Shown: positions 10,808 through 22,352 of the stretch, piece after piece
How the letters are laid out: each line of letters starts with the position of its first letter
Position numbering within the stretch: position 1 is the first letter of the stretch
From: Gordionus sp. m RMFG-2023
Taxonomy: Eukaryota; Nematomorpha; Gordioida; Chordodea; Parachordodidae
DNA: 64,000 nt
Reading direction: 5' to 3'
NCBI RefSeq assembly: GCF_954871325.1
Contig: NC_088775.1
Span: forward strand, 51,871,561-51,935,560
The notes under the pieces: generated by a model
Databases searched by the model: none
What the model was told of the DNA's origin: nothing
What the model saw: only the letters and a program-made list of their open reading frames with translations
Translations under genes and position numbers: made by a program

Positions 10808-12271
10808 TTATACCAAATTCAATTCTTTATCCTTCATAGTATATCTCTGAATATCCTCCCATTTGGTGGGACTACCCTTTAACACTTTAGTTAATATCCT
10901 GATAAGAGCTTCCTCTCCATTTTCTTCATCAATTTTCCCCTCTTGTTTCTCATCAATGATTTCTAATCTAGACATAATGTCCGGCAAATGATTCTCTTTT
11001 CCCTGTCTATACTTCAACTCCAAATCAAAACTTCCTACCAGCAGTAACCACCTTTGCAACCGAGGCGACATCATTAGCTCCTTATTATCTTTTTTGAAAA
11101 GATGTATTAAGGGTTTATGATCTGTGTACACTACAAATTTCCTCCCTATCAAATATTCCCTGCATTTTGTCAATCCAAAAATAACTGCCAAAGCCTCTTG
11201 TTCTATCACCGAATATCTTGTTTCTACGTCTCTGAACACCCTCGAAAAAAATATTACCGGTCTCTCTATACCCTCTATCAAATGCAATAAAGCTCCTCCA
11301 ACACCTTTATTCGTTGCATCTACCGCCAAAATAACCTCCAATTCACTGTTAAAACACACTAAAATAGGCTCCTTGCTAATTTGTAATTTTAACCATTCAA
11401 ACGATAATTCTTGTTTATCTTTCCACTCAAAAGATACATTTTTCCGTAATAACTCATATAAGGGAGCTGCTACCCTTGCAAAATTTTCAATAAATCTATG
11501 GTAATAATTTACCATTCCCATAAATGATTGAATCTCCGCCTTATTCGTCGGCTTTCTCATATTTGCAATACTTATCAAATTTTTATCCAATGGTTTTACC
11601 TCTATTCCATTTATCTTATGTCCCAAATATACCACTTCGGTAACTCCCATAACACTTTTTTCACTACTCGCACGCAATCCTTTAATTTTTATTCGTTCAA
11701 AAACCTCTTCCAACCTTCTATTATGTTGTTCTACCGTTATTCCCGTAATTAATACATCATCCATATAATAAAAAACACCTTCTAACCCTTGGAAAACCGC
11801 GGCCATTGTCCTTTGAAAAATTGGTGCCGAAATACTTAATCCAAATGGCAATCTACAAAACGTAAACAATCCTTTAAACGTCGTTATGGTCAAGAATTTC
11901 CTCGTAGATTCTTTCATATGTAATTGCAAATACGCACATGAAAAATCTATTTTTGAAAAATACTTCGCCCCCTTTAAATTCGCTAAAATCTCTTCAATTC
12001 TCGGTAACGGATACTTTACTTCCACAACCCATGGATTTAAAGTTACTCTAAAATCCGCACAAATCCTTAACTTGCCATTAGCTTTCCTCACCGGAACTAA
12101 TGGAGTCGCCCATTCGCTATATCCAATGGGACAAATTATTCCATCTCTTAACCAATTATCCAATTCTTTTCCCATTTCTGCTCTCCACTCAAAAGGTACC
12201 CCCCTAACAGCACAATATTGTGGAATATATCCTTCTTTCAAACGTATATCTACTTCATAATCTACTAAACG
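10808..12271 (-). pseudogene. Inner Gypsy reverse transcriptase and RNase H
   Basis: One long frame carries the reverse transcriptase landmarks (VRKANGKLRICADFR, KIDFSCAYLQLHM, FCRLPFGLSISAPIFQR, FYYMDDVLI, YLGHKI). The RNase H domain follows (VILAVDATNKGVGGAL, YSVIEQEALAVIFGL, FVVYTDHKPL, LQRWLLLV, LPDIMSRL). The upstream edge is the hAT inserted at 12272. Confidence 0.92.
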
Positions 12272-13070
12272 CAGGGTTGGCAAGTCGGTCAATTGACCAG
12301 TCAAATTCAGTCAATTGACCGGTCAATTGACCGGAGGAGTATTTGACCTGTCAAATACGGTCAAATACTCTAAAAAATTTAAAGGAAAAATAAATTAAAA
12401 ATATGTTTAAAAAAGGGAAAAAAGATGTAAATACATGTGATCACAATGTTTGCTTATTTTTCGGGTCCACAATATCAAGAGGAGAACTCACTAGTAGTGT
12501 AATTAATGAAGTATGTGATATAATTCAAGAATTAGCTATTTTACAAGGTAGTGATGACCAAAATATTTTAAGTGATATAATTAATTTCAGAAGCAAAAAC
12601 AGCATGTTTAATATAGCAAAATATGTGGAAAGTAGTAATTTCCAGAAACAATCAATTCCGACCTCAAGTTAATAGATTAAACTTTGTCTACCCTGCCCAT
12701 TAAGAGACTAACAATTCCTAGTTCTACTTCTTCTTTAGAAAGAAATAGGTCGATTTGGGTTAATACTCTTATGAAAATAGAAATCGATTTAAGATCTAAG
12801 ATATCAGGAAAATTGTTTAAAAAATATTAAAGAAAATGATAATATTGAATATGAATCAGAACAAGACTCTGATACAGATAGCTACACGTTAGTTACTGAA
12901 TGAATTTAAAAAATTAATATTATAGATTCATTTTACTATTATATTCAAAATAAAGTTAATATTAACTTTAAAAAAATATATTTGAATTTGACCACATTTG
13001 ACCATATTTGGCCGGTCAAATATCGGTCAATTGACCGAAACGTATTTGACCGGTCAAATGCACAACCCTG
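12272..13070 (+). mobile_element. Non-autonomous hAT element (799 bp) inside the inner Gypsy
   Basis: Flanked by a perfect 8-bp duplication ACTAAACG (12264-12271 and 13071-13078). Ends are CAGGGTTGGCAAG and GTGCACAACCCTG. Both ends are packed with palindromic GGTCAATTGACC and GGTCAAAT motifs, typical subterminal transposase-binding repeats. The interior keeps only scraps of transposase, so it would depend on an autonomous relative. A diverged copy lies at 48336-49191. As it interrupts the inner Gypsy it is the youngest of that three-level nest. Confidence 0.92.
12403..12672 (+). pseudogene. hAT transposase scrap
   Basis: An 89-codon frame (MFKKGKKDVNTCDHNVCLFF...). Beyond its stop another frame continues with TIPSSTSSLERNRSIW and DTDSYTLVTE. 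Part of this sequence recurs in the 48-49 kb copy. It looks like linker sequence of a hAT transposase, with no catalytic motif. Confidence 0.5.
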
Positions 13071-13078
13071 ACTAAACG

Positions 13079-14100
13079 TCCCAATTTTTCATCAAAAATT
13101 TCTTTATATTTTTCTTTTAAATTAATCATGGCCTTCTTTAACAACACTAAATCCTCGTTATTTTCATTTTCTATTTTTTTTCTCACCAATTTCACCGGAA
13201 AATTTTGTGCTACAAGCAATTTTTCCCTTTCCCAATTCAATTCTTTGTAAATTTCATCACCATTCATATAACTATCCTCCAATCCCATTTTTTTTGGAAT
13301 CAACTTTTTGTCTACCTCAAAACTAAAATTTTCATCACTTGTTTTCAAAATATTATCCATTTCTACATCCACAAAAATATCATCAACATTCAAATCAATA
13401 TTTTCCTCAGAATCATATATTACAACTTGTTTATTATTCATACACTCAGGCTCCTCCTGAATCATTTTTTTTATTTATAATTATTTCATTTCTCTGAATT
13501 TCCTCAAAATCATTTCTCAAATTCTTAATTTCCTCAATTTTTAATATTCCAATTTCCGAAATTCCATTAATTTCATTATCACAAATTTCCTGATTATCAT
13601 TTTCCATATTTTCCACTTTAACATTTTCTAAAATTTCAATTCCCACTATTTCATTTTCTACAAATTCATTTTCCCGATTTTTCATATTCACCTCCTTTAC
13701 AGATGTTTCCAATACTTCAATATTTTTATCATCCTTTTTCCCTTGAAATATATTCAAAAATTTACTTTCTAATCCAAATTTCGATATCCAATTCCATCCC
13801 AAAATCGCACCCACCTCTTCTTTTATTATCCACAAATCCAAGAACTGCACTTCCCCCCATTCATTAACACCGGCAAATTCACTTTTTCCAAAACCGAAAT
13901 AACAGTCCATTTAACTGCTTAATTATCATTTTATCATTTATTAATCGCTCATTCGGCCATAAATTCGAAAATTCCCTATACCCCATTACCGATATAGTTG
14001 CTCCCATATCTAACAACATTATAATTTCCTTATTTCCCACATTAATTTTCACGCGCGGACATTCATCATAATTAATATCTTTTTTCATCGAAACTGGCAT
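13079..14100 (-). pseudogene. Inner Gypsy protease and linker to reverse transcriptase
   Basis: An aspartic protease is marked by EIIMLLDMGATISVMG (about 14010-14060). Downstream is an unusually Asn/Glu-rich linker (13100-13900) rich in short repeats of the ENVEN and NEIVGIEIL kind, leading to the reverse transcriptase. Part of the fossil at 8276-15806. Confidence 0.75.
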
Positions 14101-14271
14101 AACACAAATTTATATTCGCCCTGGGCCACTCATTCCCCTTATTTTTCATCACTAATTCATTACTATTTTTCTTTTCTTCAATTTCCAAATTATTTTCAAT
14201 ATTTAGTACATTCCCTAATAATAAAATTTTTCCCTTGTCTACTGGGTTTTCCGATGTAATAGCCCCACATA

Positions 14272-15345
14272 TTAATTCCTGTCCACCATATAGTCATGTG
14301 ACCGGACAATCTCTCGCATAATGTCCAAACGACAGTTGAAACATGTTACATCTTCGACTTTCCTTTTTTCATAGATATTTTTTTCCCCTTTTTTTATATA
14401 TTCTACCGCCGGAAATGCTTTAGAATCTTCTTGTTGATTCTTAAAACACTTATCATGACCATGACCAAAATTTCCACAATTTCCACAAGCTTTTTGAATT
14501 TCATTCACCAATTTATACGTAGGAACATAACATTCCTCAGTTTTATGCCCTTTATTTCTACACCTTTTACAAATTATAGTTAACACATTTGGATTTCTCC
14601 TTTCATTACATCCTCTACTTATATGTCCAAACTTCCCACAATTATAACACTTTTTATTTTCCCTTTCATCATTCCCATACACTCCTTTTCCTTCACTTTT
14701 CTTTTCCAATTCTTCTATTTTAATTTTATTTCTGTCATTTCTGTTCTCAACATCTCTTTTTCCCTTTCAATCAACTCCATTTTTTCCCTTTTCCTCCTTT
14801 CTTCCATTTCTTTTTTCTCTATCTCTTTCCTTTCATTTTCCCATTCTTCCCTCATTTCTCTTCTTATTTCTTCAATATTAATCTCCTTTTTTTTATGTTC
14901 CATTTTTCCAATTTCATTTTCCTTTTTTTTTTCATTTTCCTTTTTTTTTTTCATTTTCTCCAATTTTTCCATTTTCTCTTTTTTCAGACTCTCTAACGAA
15001 ATCTGTTTTATTAATATCAATATCACATACCTTTTTTTTAGAATCTCTGACGATATCTGTCTTTAATATTTCCTTTTTTTCATTTTCATTTTTCATCATA
15101 TATATTTCATTAAATAAATTTTCAATATTCCTCTTAAATTTTTCAATTTTTTTATTTTTCTCCCTTTCCACTTGCTCTAACATTCTTACTCGATTTATAT
15201 CTTTATTTCCATTTCTTTTCTTATACCAAAAATATATTATAACCCACAATATAAAAACCATTAATATTTCAAAATACATTTTTAACGGCTCAACATTTTT
15301 GACCTCAAAATAATTGTTGGTCTTAATATTTTTGCGATTTAGCAT
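14272..15345 (-). pseudogene. Inner Gypsy gag region
   Basis: From the N-terminus (about 15345): a hydrophobic stretch of about 20 residues (ILMVFILWVIIYFWY), then a long Lys/Glu-rich coiled-coil-like tract (14715-15200). At 14330-14660 there are zinc-knuckle motifs (CYNCGKFGHISRGC, CKRCRNKGHKTEEC, CGNCGNFGHGHDKC). The knuckles fix this as gag. The N-terminal membrane-like stretch is unusual, but its function cannot be inferred. Confidence 0.75.
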
Positions 15346-15661
15346 TTCCTTAAAATTATTTTTAATTTAAACTCTTAATTTTCAAATTTCAAATTCTTTA
15401 ATTCTATAATAAACTTATCAATAACTTTATCAAAAAAATTTTAACTGACTTAAATGATAAAATATACAATATCGAAATTATTACGAAAATCCCTAATACA
15501 CAATAATACATAAAATTTCAACAAAAATATAAACTTTTACCTTATTTTTACGAATTTCCTTTTTCCTTTTTATAAATCTTTGGCCTGTTTCGTAATAGTA
15601 GTCATTGTTGTTCCGAATTAATTTTTTTTTATACAGGTATCTTTTAAATTAGAGGCACCAC

Positions 15662-15806
15662 TTTTGAGATACTCTTTTATTTTCCAAAATTCAAACTTTT
15701 ATTTTCTTTTAAAAACCAATAAAAAAAAATCAATAATATATTTTATACATTAAAAAAATCAATATTATTTTAATATTAATAAATAAACAAACATATGCCT
15801 AGAACA
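15662..15806 (-). repeat. 5' LTR of inner Gypsy
   Basis: The near-identical partner of 8276-8420. In the element's direction it is followed immediately by GTGGTGCCTCTAATTT, the likely primer-binding site. Confidence 0.93.
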
Positions 15807-15811
15807 GGTGT

Positions 15812-16640
15812 CTATTTAGATGACGTAATTATTTCTGGTCGAAATGATGAGGAGCACTTAAATAATTTGCGAATAGTGTTAGACAGATTACATGCAGCAG
15901 GTCTTAAGGCGAAATTGACAAAAGTGAGATTTTTACAAAAATTTCCATTTTTTATAGGTGATAATTGATAAATTAGGTATACACCCTAACCCGGAAAAAG
16001 TGAAGGCTATCCGAAATGCACCTAACCCTAAAAATATACAACAACTTAGATCTTTTCTAGGACTAGTTAATTATCATGAACGTTTTATTCGCACTCTACA
16101 TTGTAAAGCGGCGCTATTACATAGATTAACGAGCGTGAAAGTACCTTGGCGGGTCGAAAGATGAACAAAATTCCTTCGATGAGGTTAAGAAATTATAGTC
16201 ATCAGAGGAAACGTTAATTCCTTATAACGCGCAGTTCCCTATAATTTTGGAATGCGACGCATCTGATTCAGGATTAGGGGCTGTGTTGTTACATCAATTA
16301 GTAGATGGAAGGACAAAACCTATTTCGTTCGCGTCACGTACTTATTAGAATCAGAGAAACACTACGCTCCAATTGATAAAGAAGCTCGAGCACTTTTATT
16401 TGGTATTGAAAAATTTCTTTCATTTATTTATGGTAGAAATTTTTTTACTTCGAACTGATCATAAACCATTAGAGCGATTATTTGGGGAGAAACGCGATTT
16501 ACCTAAAATTTCTAATAATCGTTTGACACGTTGGGCCTGGAAGATGGCTTCTTATGATTTTACAATAGAATATAGACCTGGTAATAAAAATGTAATCGCC
16601 GACGCATTATCAAGGTTTCCGATATTAGACACGGAAGAGA
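15812..16640 (+). pseudogene. Outer Gypsy: end of reverse transcriptase and RNase H
   Basis: After the insertion the outer element continues with YLDDVIISGRNDEEHL (about 15815), a connection region with LRSFLGLVNYHERFI (about 16045), then RNase H motifs (LRTDHKPLERLF about 16450, LTRWAWKMASYDF about 16525, NVIADALSRF about 16590). Fossil; broken. Confidence 0.85.
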
Positions 16641-16799
16641 ATCAAGATTCAAAACATGCTTTGGATATTCGAAGTATTAATTTGGATGATATGCAATTGT
16701 TAGAAAATATGCTACGAAAAGAGTCGAAGCAAGATTTAATATTAAAAAAAAGTAGCAATACATATTCAGCAAAGTTGGCGAAACTTTTATCGTCATAAA

Positions 16800-17944
16800 G
16801 ATAAAAAAATAGTTAATTTTTATAATCGACGGGAAGAGCTTTCTGTCGATCGTGATATTATAGAATGGAATGGGAGATTGGTTATTCCTAATAAATTAAG
16901 AAATGCAGTGTAGGAATGATTCACCGGGGACATCCTGGAGAAAATATAATGAAATCTATTTTTAGATTGTATTGCTGGTGGCCCAGATGTGAAGTTGATA
17001 TAGAAAATTTTATCAAAATATGTTCAGGATGCTAGAAAAATAGACCTAGTATTCGAGAAGTACCTCTATATTCTTGGACTGTTGGGAAGGAATCTTGGGA
17101 GCGAATCTATATTGATTTTGCTGGACCAGTAGATTCGCGATATTGGCTAAATGGTGTCGATTCCTACTCCAAATGGTTAGAAGTTGATCTAATTCAAAAT
17201 ACCTCTGCTGATGCTATGATAAAACGACCAAAAAAATGGTTTGCTAGGTTTGGAATATCAAAGTACATTGTGTCAGACAATGGACCATAATTCTTATCTG
17301 GGGAATTCCGTAGGTATTGTGATTTAAATAATATACGTCATATACGTTCGGCACCCTATCATCCAAAAACTAATGGATTAGCTGAATGTACAGTACGAAC
17401 TTTGAAAGGTCGGTATTATGCGACGAGTGATTCAATTAGCGATCCCGAAGAAGCTATGACACAGGTTTTAACAACCTACCGATTGGGAGAGCATAGCTCC
17501 ACAGGGAGATCTCCTGCTAAAATTATGTTTGGGAGGCAATTGAAAACAAGTCTGGATTGGATCCAACCAAATGCCGAACACAAAATAGTAAAGGCCAATG
17601 ATAGACAAAACCTTCATCATGATTTACATTCAAAGGAAAGAGAATTTGAAATCTCACAACCTGTATGGTTAAATAATGAAAATACCAATGGTTGGAGAGA
17701 GGGAGTAATTAAAGAAAGAATAGAACCTTATTCTTATATTGTTGAATCTTCCGGGAAAACATTACGGAAGCATGCAGATCAGTTAAGAAATCGTTTAGTT
17801 ATCCCAAATCATGAAAGTTCTTTGGAAGTTAGAGAAATGGTTGTGCCAGTGAATGAAGAAAATACAAATACAAATACAAATACCACATTACGTTGTTCAT
17901 CAAGAAACCGTAAACCTACAAAGAGGTTTATTAAAGAAATCTAA
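16800..17944 (+). pseudogene. Outer Gypsy integrase
   Basis: Contains an H2C2 region (MIHRGHPGE, about 16915), the core opening (ERIYIDFAGPVDS, about 17100), FGISKYIVSDNGP (about 17250), APYHPKTNGLAE (about 17350) and a C-terminal part in one frame from 17402. That part includes a GPY/F-like module (IEPYSYIVESSGKTLRKHAD, about 17725-17785). Ends at the 3' LTR. Confidence 0.85.
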
Positions 17945-17965
17945 CTTTAAAATGTTTGAAGGAAA

Positions 17966-18099
17966 TGTAATAAATTAATAAATTAATAAAATAATATTTA
18001 TAGATATTATATATAAAAATAGAATAGAATATTCGAAAATTAATTAATATAAATTTGATGTTTGAAATAAATTGAAATAATAGTAGTGGTATTACTACA
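17966..18099 (+). repeat. 3' LTR of outer Gypsy
   Basis: 134 bp from TGTAATAAATT to ATTACTACA, preceded by a purine run (GAAGGAAA) acting as polypurine tract. The AAATC duplication follows at 18100-18104. Confidence 0.9.
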
Positions 18100-18545
18100 A
18101 AATCCTTATTATATTTATTAAAAATATTACATAATATATTTCTAATTACATGAATTATAAAAGAAATGCTTATCTCTACTCCTGAAATCACGATAATTTT
18201 TAATATTCAACTGCAAATAAATATAAATTTTTATAAATTTTAACTCTTAAGAATAATTAATTTTCCTAAATTTAAACTCTTAGAAACGATTATTTATTTT
18301 AAGCTTTTAAATCTTTATATATTATTCAAAATATTTTATAATACATTTCTATGAATTGCAGTAAAAAAGTAATTTTCTAATTACATAAACTGAAGAATAA
18401 ATTATAATATTTTTTAGAAACATATTCAAGAAATATCAATAATTATTCAAATTCTTCAAACTATAACTCTTAACTTGATTGATATTATTCCTAAAATTAA
18501 ACAAATCATAAATATTTAAGCAAAAGATTTAAAAAATATATAGTC
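18100..18545 (+). repeat. Satellite-like array (about 210-bp unit), right part
   Basis: Continues the array of 5930-6219: ACTCCTGAAATC (about 18179), ACTCTTA, TTCCTAAATTTAAACTCTTA, AAGCTTTTAAATCT (about 18301-18314), then a further unit to about 18545. With the Gypsy removed, units are contiguous at about 210-bp spacing. Confidence 0.65.
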
Positions 18546-19479
18546 ATATCTTATAAAAAATCAAATTTTTTCTAAGCCTGATTTGCTTTTTATTAACGAT
18601 GATTGTCTGAAACAGTCTATTAAGGTATTCGATTAATCAGGTTTCCAAGCTACCCCACGGTATTTGGAGGATTTAACGCAATATATATAAATTTTAACAT
18701 TAAATTAATTTTACAAAATATTCATAAATAATATTAAATTATTTAACAAAATTTTTATAAATGATATTAGACATAATGTTTTAAATAATTTTATTTACCG
18801 CGATATAATAGACCAATCAGAAAATGGACAAATTTACGATCGACTTTACGATTCAAATCTAATTTTTATGATGATTATATGGGGCATAATTATAACTAAT
18901 GTCTGTCAATAACATTCGATCATGGCTAGCGAGATATAAAGTAACGTAATCATTCATATTCTTAATAATATATTTAAAATATGTTATGCGGTTAAGATTA
19001 TTTAATTTTTATTTTAAAATTAACATTTTTTTTAGGCAATCACGCTATATGAGTATCTTATATCATGAATATAACAATATAATATATCTTTTAATTTGAA
19101 TTACATTTAAATTATTTTATATAATATCAAATTAAATTATGCTATTTTATAGAACAAAGTATACTTTACTAAATTATATAAGACTCATTTTAATTTTAAG
19201 CTTATATTTACTCATTACCTTTTCACTCTATGCTTACGAATTCGATTTTCACTTTTATATATTGGCTGATCTTGAAATTATCATTATAGAAAATAAAATG
19301 TTTATCATGTATCAGGATATAAAATCCTGATCTCAATTTTAATTATTTTACTGATGGCATTATATTATAATTTATTTTATAAGATGTCAAAAGTATTTTT
19401 TTTTCAGATGAAGTTCATATAACTTTGCCATGTCCCAAGTATGAAATACTTTTTTTAACACAAATAAAGAAAATTTAAG
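18546..19479. other. AT-rich stretch without recognisable feature
   Basis: Contains a 63-codon hydrophobic frame at 19139-19330 with no recognised family. Nothing here supports a gene. Confidence 0.35.
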
Positions 19480-19860
19480 GCAATAAGTTAACACTTTGTA
19501 ATTTGGATTGCTCCCTAATTCAAATATTTTAACCTTGTTGTCTAGCAGCTCAAATCTAAAAAAACTTAATAAAAATATAAACTTAGGTTAAATTCTGATA
19601 AATATAAATGAGGATCTGAATGAAGATTCTTATGAAGATGATCTAATAAGATTTTTTATAAATAAAGGTCATTCCTTAAATATTATAAATAAATTACCTT
19701 AATTAATTTTTATTTATTTATTATATATAATACAACCCTTCCTTCCTTTGCCTGTTGAATAATTTTTAGCAAAGCAAAAGCTGAGTTGAGCACTAAACAC
19801 TCTTTTTCATCTGATCAAAATTTAAAATCAATTGTTGCTAAAAATAAAAAATTATAGCTA
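19480..19860 (+). mobile_element. Internally deleted hAT relic (BED finger joined to C-terminus)
   Basis: 19500-19570 matches the BED finger end of the 58-61 kb hAT (shared TTGTCTAGCAGCTCAAAT-like text). 19740-19860 matches its C-terminus (AAGCTGAGTTGAGCACTAAA, then ATCAATTGTTGCTAAAAATAA). About 2.5 kb of transposase that should lie between is missing. Ends were not found. Confidence 0.6.
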
Positions 19861-19869
19861 TAATATATT

Positions 19870-21160
19870 ATTTTTATATATAATGTTAGTATTAACAATT
19901 TTTAATAGCAAGTAACATGTTCCTTTTTTCAAACATGATGAGTTATTTAATCCATGAATTGGGATAGTAGACCAAAAAGATAATGGGAAGAACACAATAT
20001 TCACCATAACGAATATTTTTCAATATTTTTAATAATATTAATTAAATGTTTTCTTTATATTGTTTGCAGACCTGTAATTGTCAGCAACCTTTTAATATAT
20101 ATGAATAAAATTCCACTGTGTTTATAATCATCAAATTGGAAATATGTTTTTTCATAAGACATTCAGCCAAATCTGTCATAATGACATTCTGAAAGCTATG
20201 CTTGCATTTGATAGTGATGCACAGAATTATGCTAATACAATTTTGGAACTCTTTCAAATCATGAGCCATTTATTAATTTCATTTTTATCATCAATGTATT
20301 TCCTCATCCCATTTATTGCAAGATGCACATTGAGCTTTTGTCAGATACAAAATCATTTAATACACTAACATAATGGAGAAGGTCTGCAGGTGAGTTATCT
20401 TTTCTTTAATATTACCAGATAAGATAATAATAAAGGCTAAATTATATAATTTATATAGTATTTTTATTACTAATTATCTCAATTAGCATCTATTAACCTA
20501 TTTGCATATTGTGTTTTAAGGCAGTAATGAATTAATTTCCTTTGATACCAGTCTGACTTCTATTTTCCTTCAATTTTATGAATCAAAATTTATTTATTTT
20601 CCTAGCTTCTTAAGCTTTTATAATTTAGCTTTTTGAAATATTAAATAAACATTCATTTAGAAATTATAAAGAGATTTAGAACATACCTTGCATATCCTTA
20701 AACAATTGTAGAATACAAATCTCTCACTTTATTGATTTTTCTGTCTAGGTAAACTGATTGTTCTTTACTAAAGCCTTAAAGATATATTGGACAATTCAAA
20801 TAGAACATCACAAATTTAGGTGAGATCTGATAAGAGATCACAGCTTTATTATCGGATCAACATCAAGTTAAATTTTACACTTTTGTTAGATTCTGTTGAA
20901 TTTTCGAAATGCAAAAAGCCTCATAATTATTCTAAAGGCTAAGTGATTGTCATGATTACACTTATTATTGCATTGGATACCACTAATTCTGAACAGTTAT
21001 TTAAACAATACAGGGTATAATCGTCAAATACAATGTGCAAAAGGTGTGTTGCTAAAATAGGGAAGGGTTAGTTTTTAGAATTAAATGTACTATTAATACT
21101 ACAATTTTGTTTATAAAATATCTTATAATGTTAATTTTGTTATAAAAAATATTAATTGGA
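19870..21160. other. AT-rich stretch, no clear feature
   Basis: Short frames at 20081-20368 on both strands have no convincing family motif; they may be old hAT debris. No terminal repeats, splice-bounded ORF or RNA gene was seen. Confidence 0.35.
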
Positions 21161-21165
21161 AATAC

Positions 21166-21325
21166 CAGAGTTGTTAAAGTATATAGAAACAAGTATATAG
21201 ATACTGTATCTAAATTTAAAAATGTGTATCTGTATCTATATTTAGATAGATTTTTGATTAAATTATCTGTATCTGGATATTATTTTAGATATATCTGTAT
21301 CTGTTTTAAACAGGAAATTTGGGAT
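21166..21325 (+). mobile_element. hAT-type left terminus and TATCTG-rich subterminal region
   Basis: CAGAGTTGTTAAAGTATATAG begins at 21166 and shares its first 13 bases with the termini ending at 5061 and 57681 on the other strand. It is followed by many TATCTG/TAGATA repeats (21180-21320), as expected for subterminal hAT binding sites. No partner end was found. Confidence 0.5.
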
Positions 21326-21499
21326 AAAACAATTTATGAAATGTTCACGAAATTTGCTATTGAAAGCATTTTTACAGTCTACTTTGATAATAGCTATGTT
21401 AGGAAAAGGATTTTAGAATACAAATTGCAAGCAAAGCTATGTCTACTCCCTTAATACCAAATCCTAATAAGTATACTTAATAACTTAAGACCCTGGGTT

Positions 21500-21982
21500 T
21501 TGACCCATGACAATTATTTTTGCCAATAATCTTCTAAATAGCCCATTGCTCTGGGGTGGATACCACCACAGTGTTCGTGAGATAATTAGGTGCCCTCATA
21601 ATTGATTCAACCTATGATGGCAGGTCTTTTTTTTATAAGAGTATTTAGGAAGGTTAAGCATTTAAGTTATTTTTTGAGAATGTAGATTTTAAACGAAGTG
21701 AGAGAGCAAAAACCATTGCGTTTGGATGTGGAAAATCTCTTAAAATAATTGATATATATCATAACTCACAAATCATATTTTTTCTATTACATATTTTTCA
21801 TAATATATTTGGCCTTTTCTCTAAAAATTTATAGAATTTTTGGAAGGATGAATACGGATAATCTATTTCTCTCATTTGACTATTATTCTGATTCATCCAT
21901 CGTCAAATGAAGGTAAAAATTATTATTTATCCATATGGAGAAAATTCTGATTACCCGTCATTCTTGACGGGCTATCAGCTAG
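21500..21982 (+). mobile_element. Non-autonomous Helitron, 3' end
   Basis: A stem CCCGTCA / TGACGGG (21954-21971) is followed by CTATCAG and CTAG (21979-21982), then T. The stem is identical to that at 986-1003. No coding sequence precedes it and the 5' TC end cannot be placed, so the start given is only nominal. Confidence 0.6.
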
Positions 21983-22352
21983 TATAAAATAATAATTTAA
22001 AAAATTACATTAAACAAATTCAATATAATAATAAATATAAAATATAAAAAATGATCAATCCTTATTTTTATGTTATTTTTTAAAAAAATTAATATATCAT
22101 TTTTTTAAAGATATTTTAAAGCAGCTGGTTCCGATTATTTAATATCCATAGTATTTTTTTTTTAAAATGAAATTTTTAAAGTAGGTGTTATACTCAAAAT
22201 GATAAAGCAACTTGTGAATGAGTTTTGTCTAAATAACCAATTATTATCGTCAGGAATACAATACGCTTTTTGAAACTTCATAATGCGGGTAGAAAAAAAC
22301 AAGAGTCTGCCATACCGATGCAATATGTGTCCTAGATCTTTTTTAATTATGG

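Larger units (their letters stand above)
8276..15806 (-). mobile_element. Gypsy LTR retrotransposon fossil (inner, younger)
   Basis: A minus-strand Ty3/Gypsy with 145-bp LTRs (15662-15806 is the 5' LTR, 8276-8420 the 3' LTR). GGTGT is duplicated at 8271-8275 and 15807-15811. By eye the two LTRs differ at 3 of 145 positions, so the insertion is fairly recent. Reading down the strand: primer site next to 15661, gag, protease, reverse transcriptase and RNase H, integrase, a long 3' noncoding tract, then a polypurine tract (AAGGGAGG on the minus strand) next to the 3' LTR. It carries a 799-bp hAT at 12272-13070 and is broken, with several other lesions. Confidence 0.93.
6220..18099 (+). mobile_element. 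Gypsy LTR retrotransposon fossil (outer)
   Basis: A Ty3/Gypsy element with LTRs at both ends (6220-6371 and 17966-18099), flanked by the 5-bp duplication AAATC (6215-6219 and 18100-18104). The order is LTR, primer-binding site, gag with CCHC knuckles, protease, reverse transcriptase, RNase H, integrase, LTR. It is interrupted by a second Gypsy of about 7.5 kb at 8276-15806, so its own sequence is about 4.3 kb. It is broken, by the insertion and by several further lesions. The LTRs differ by indels and substitutions, so it is clearly older than the inner element. Confidence 0.93.

Noticed and set aside
19139-19330. Hydrophobic 63-codon frame as a small membrane protein
   Set aside because: Such frames are expected by chance in AT-rich DNA; there is no motif, splice context or relative.
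20081-20368. Overlapping short frames as a host exon
   Set aside because: No splice-bounded conservation; weak resemblance to hAT debris only.
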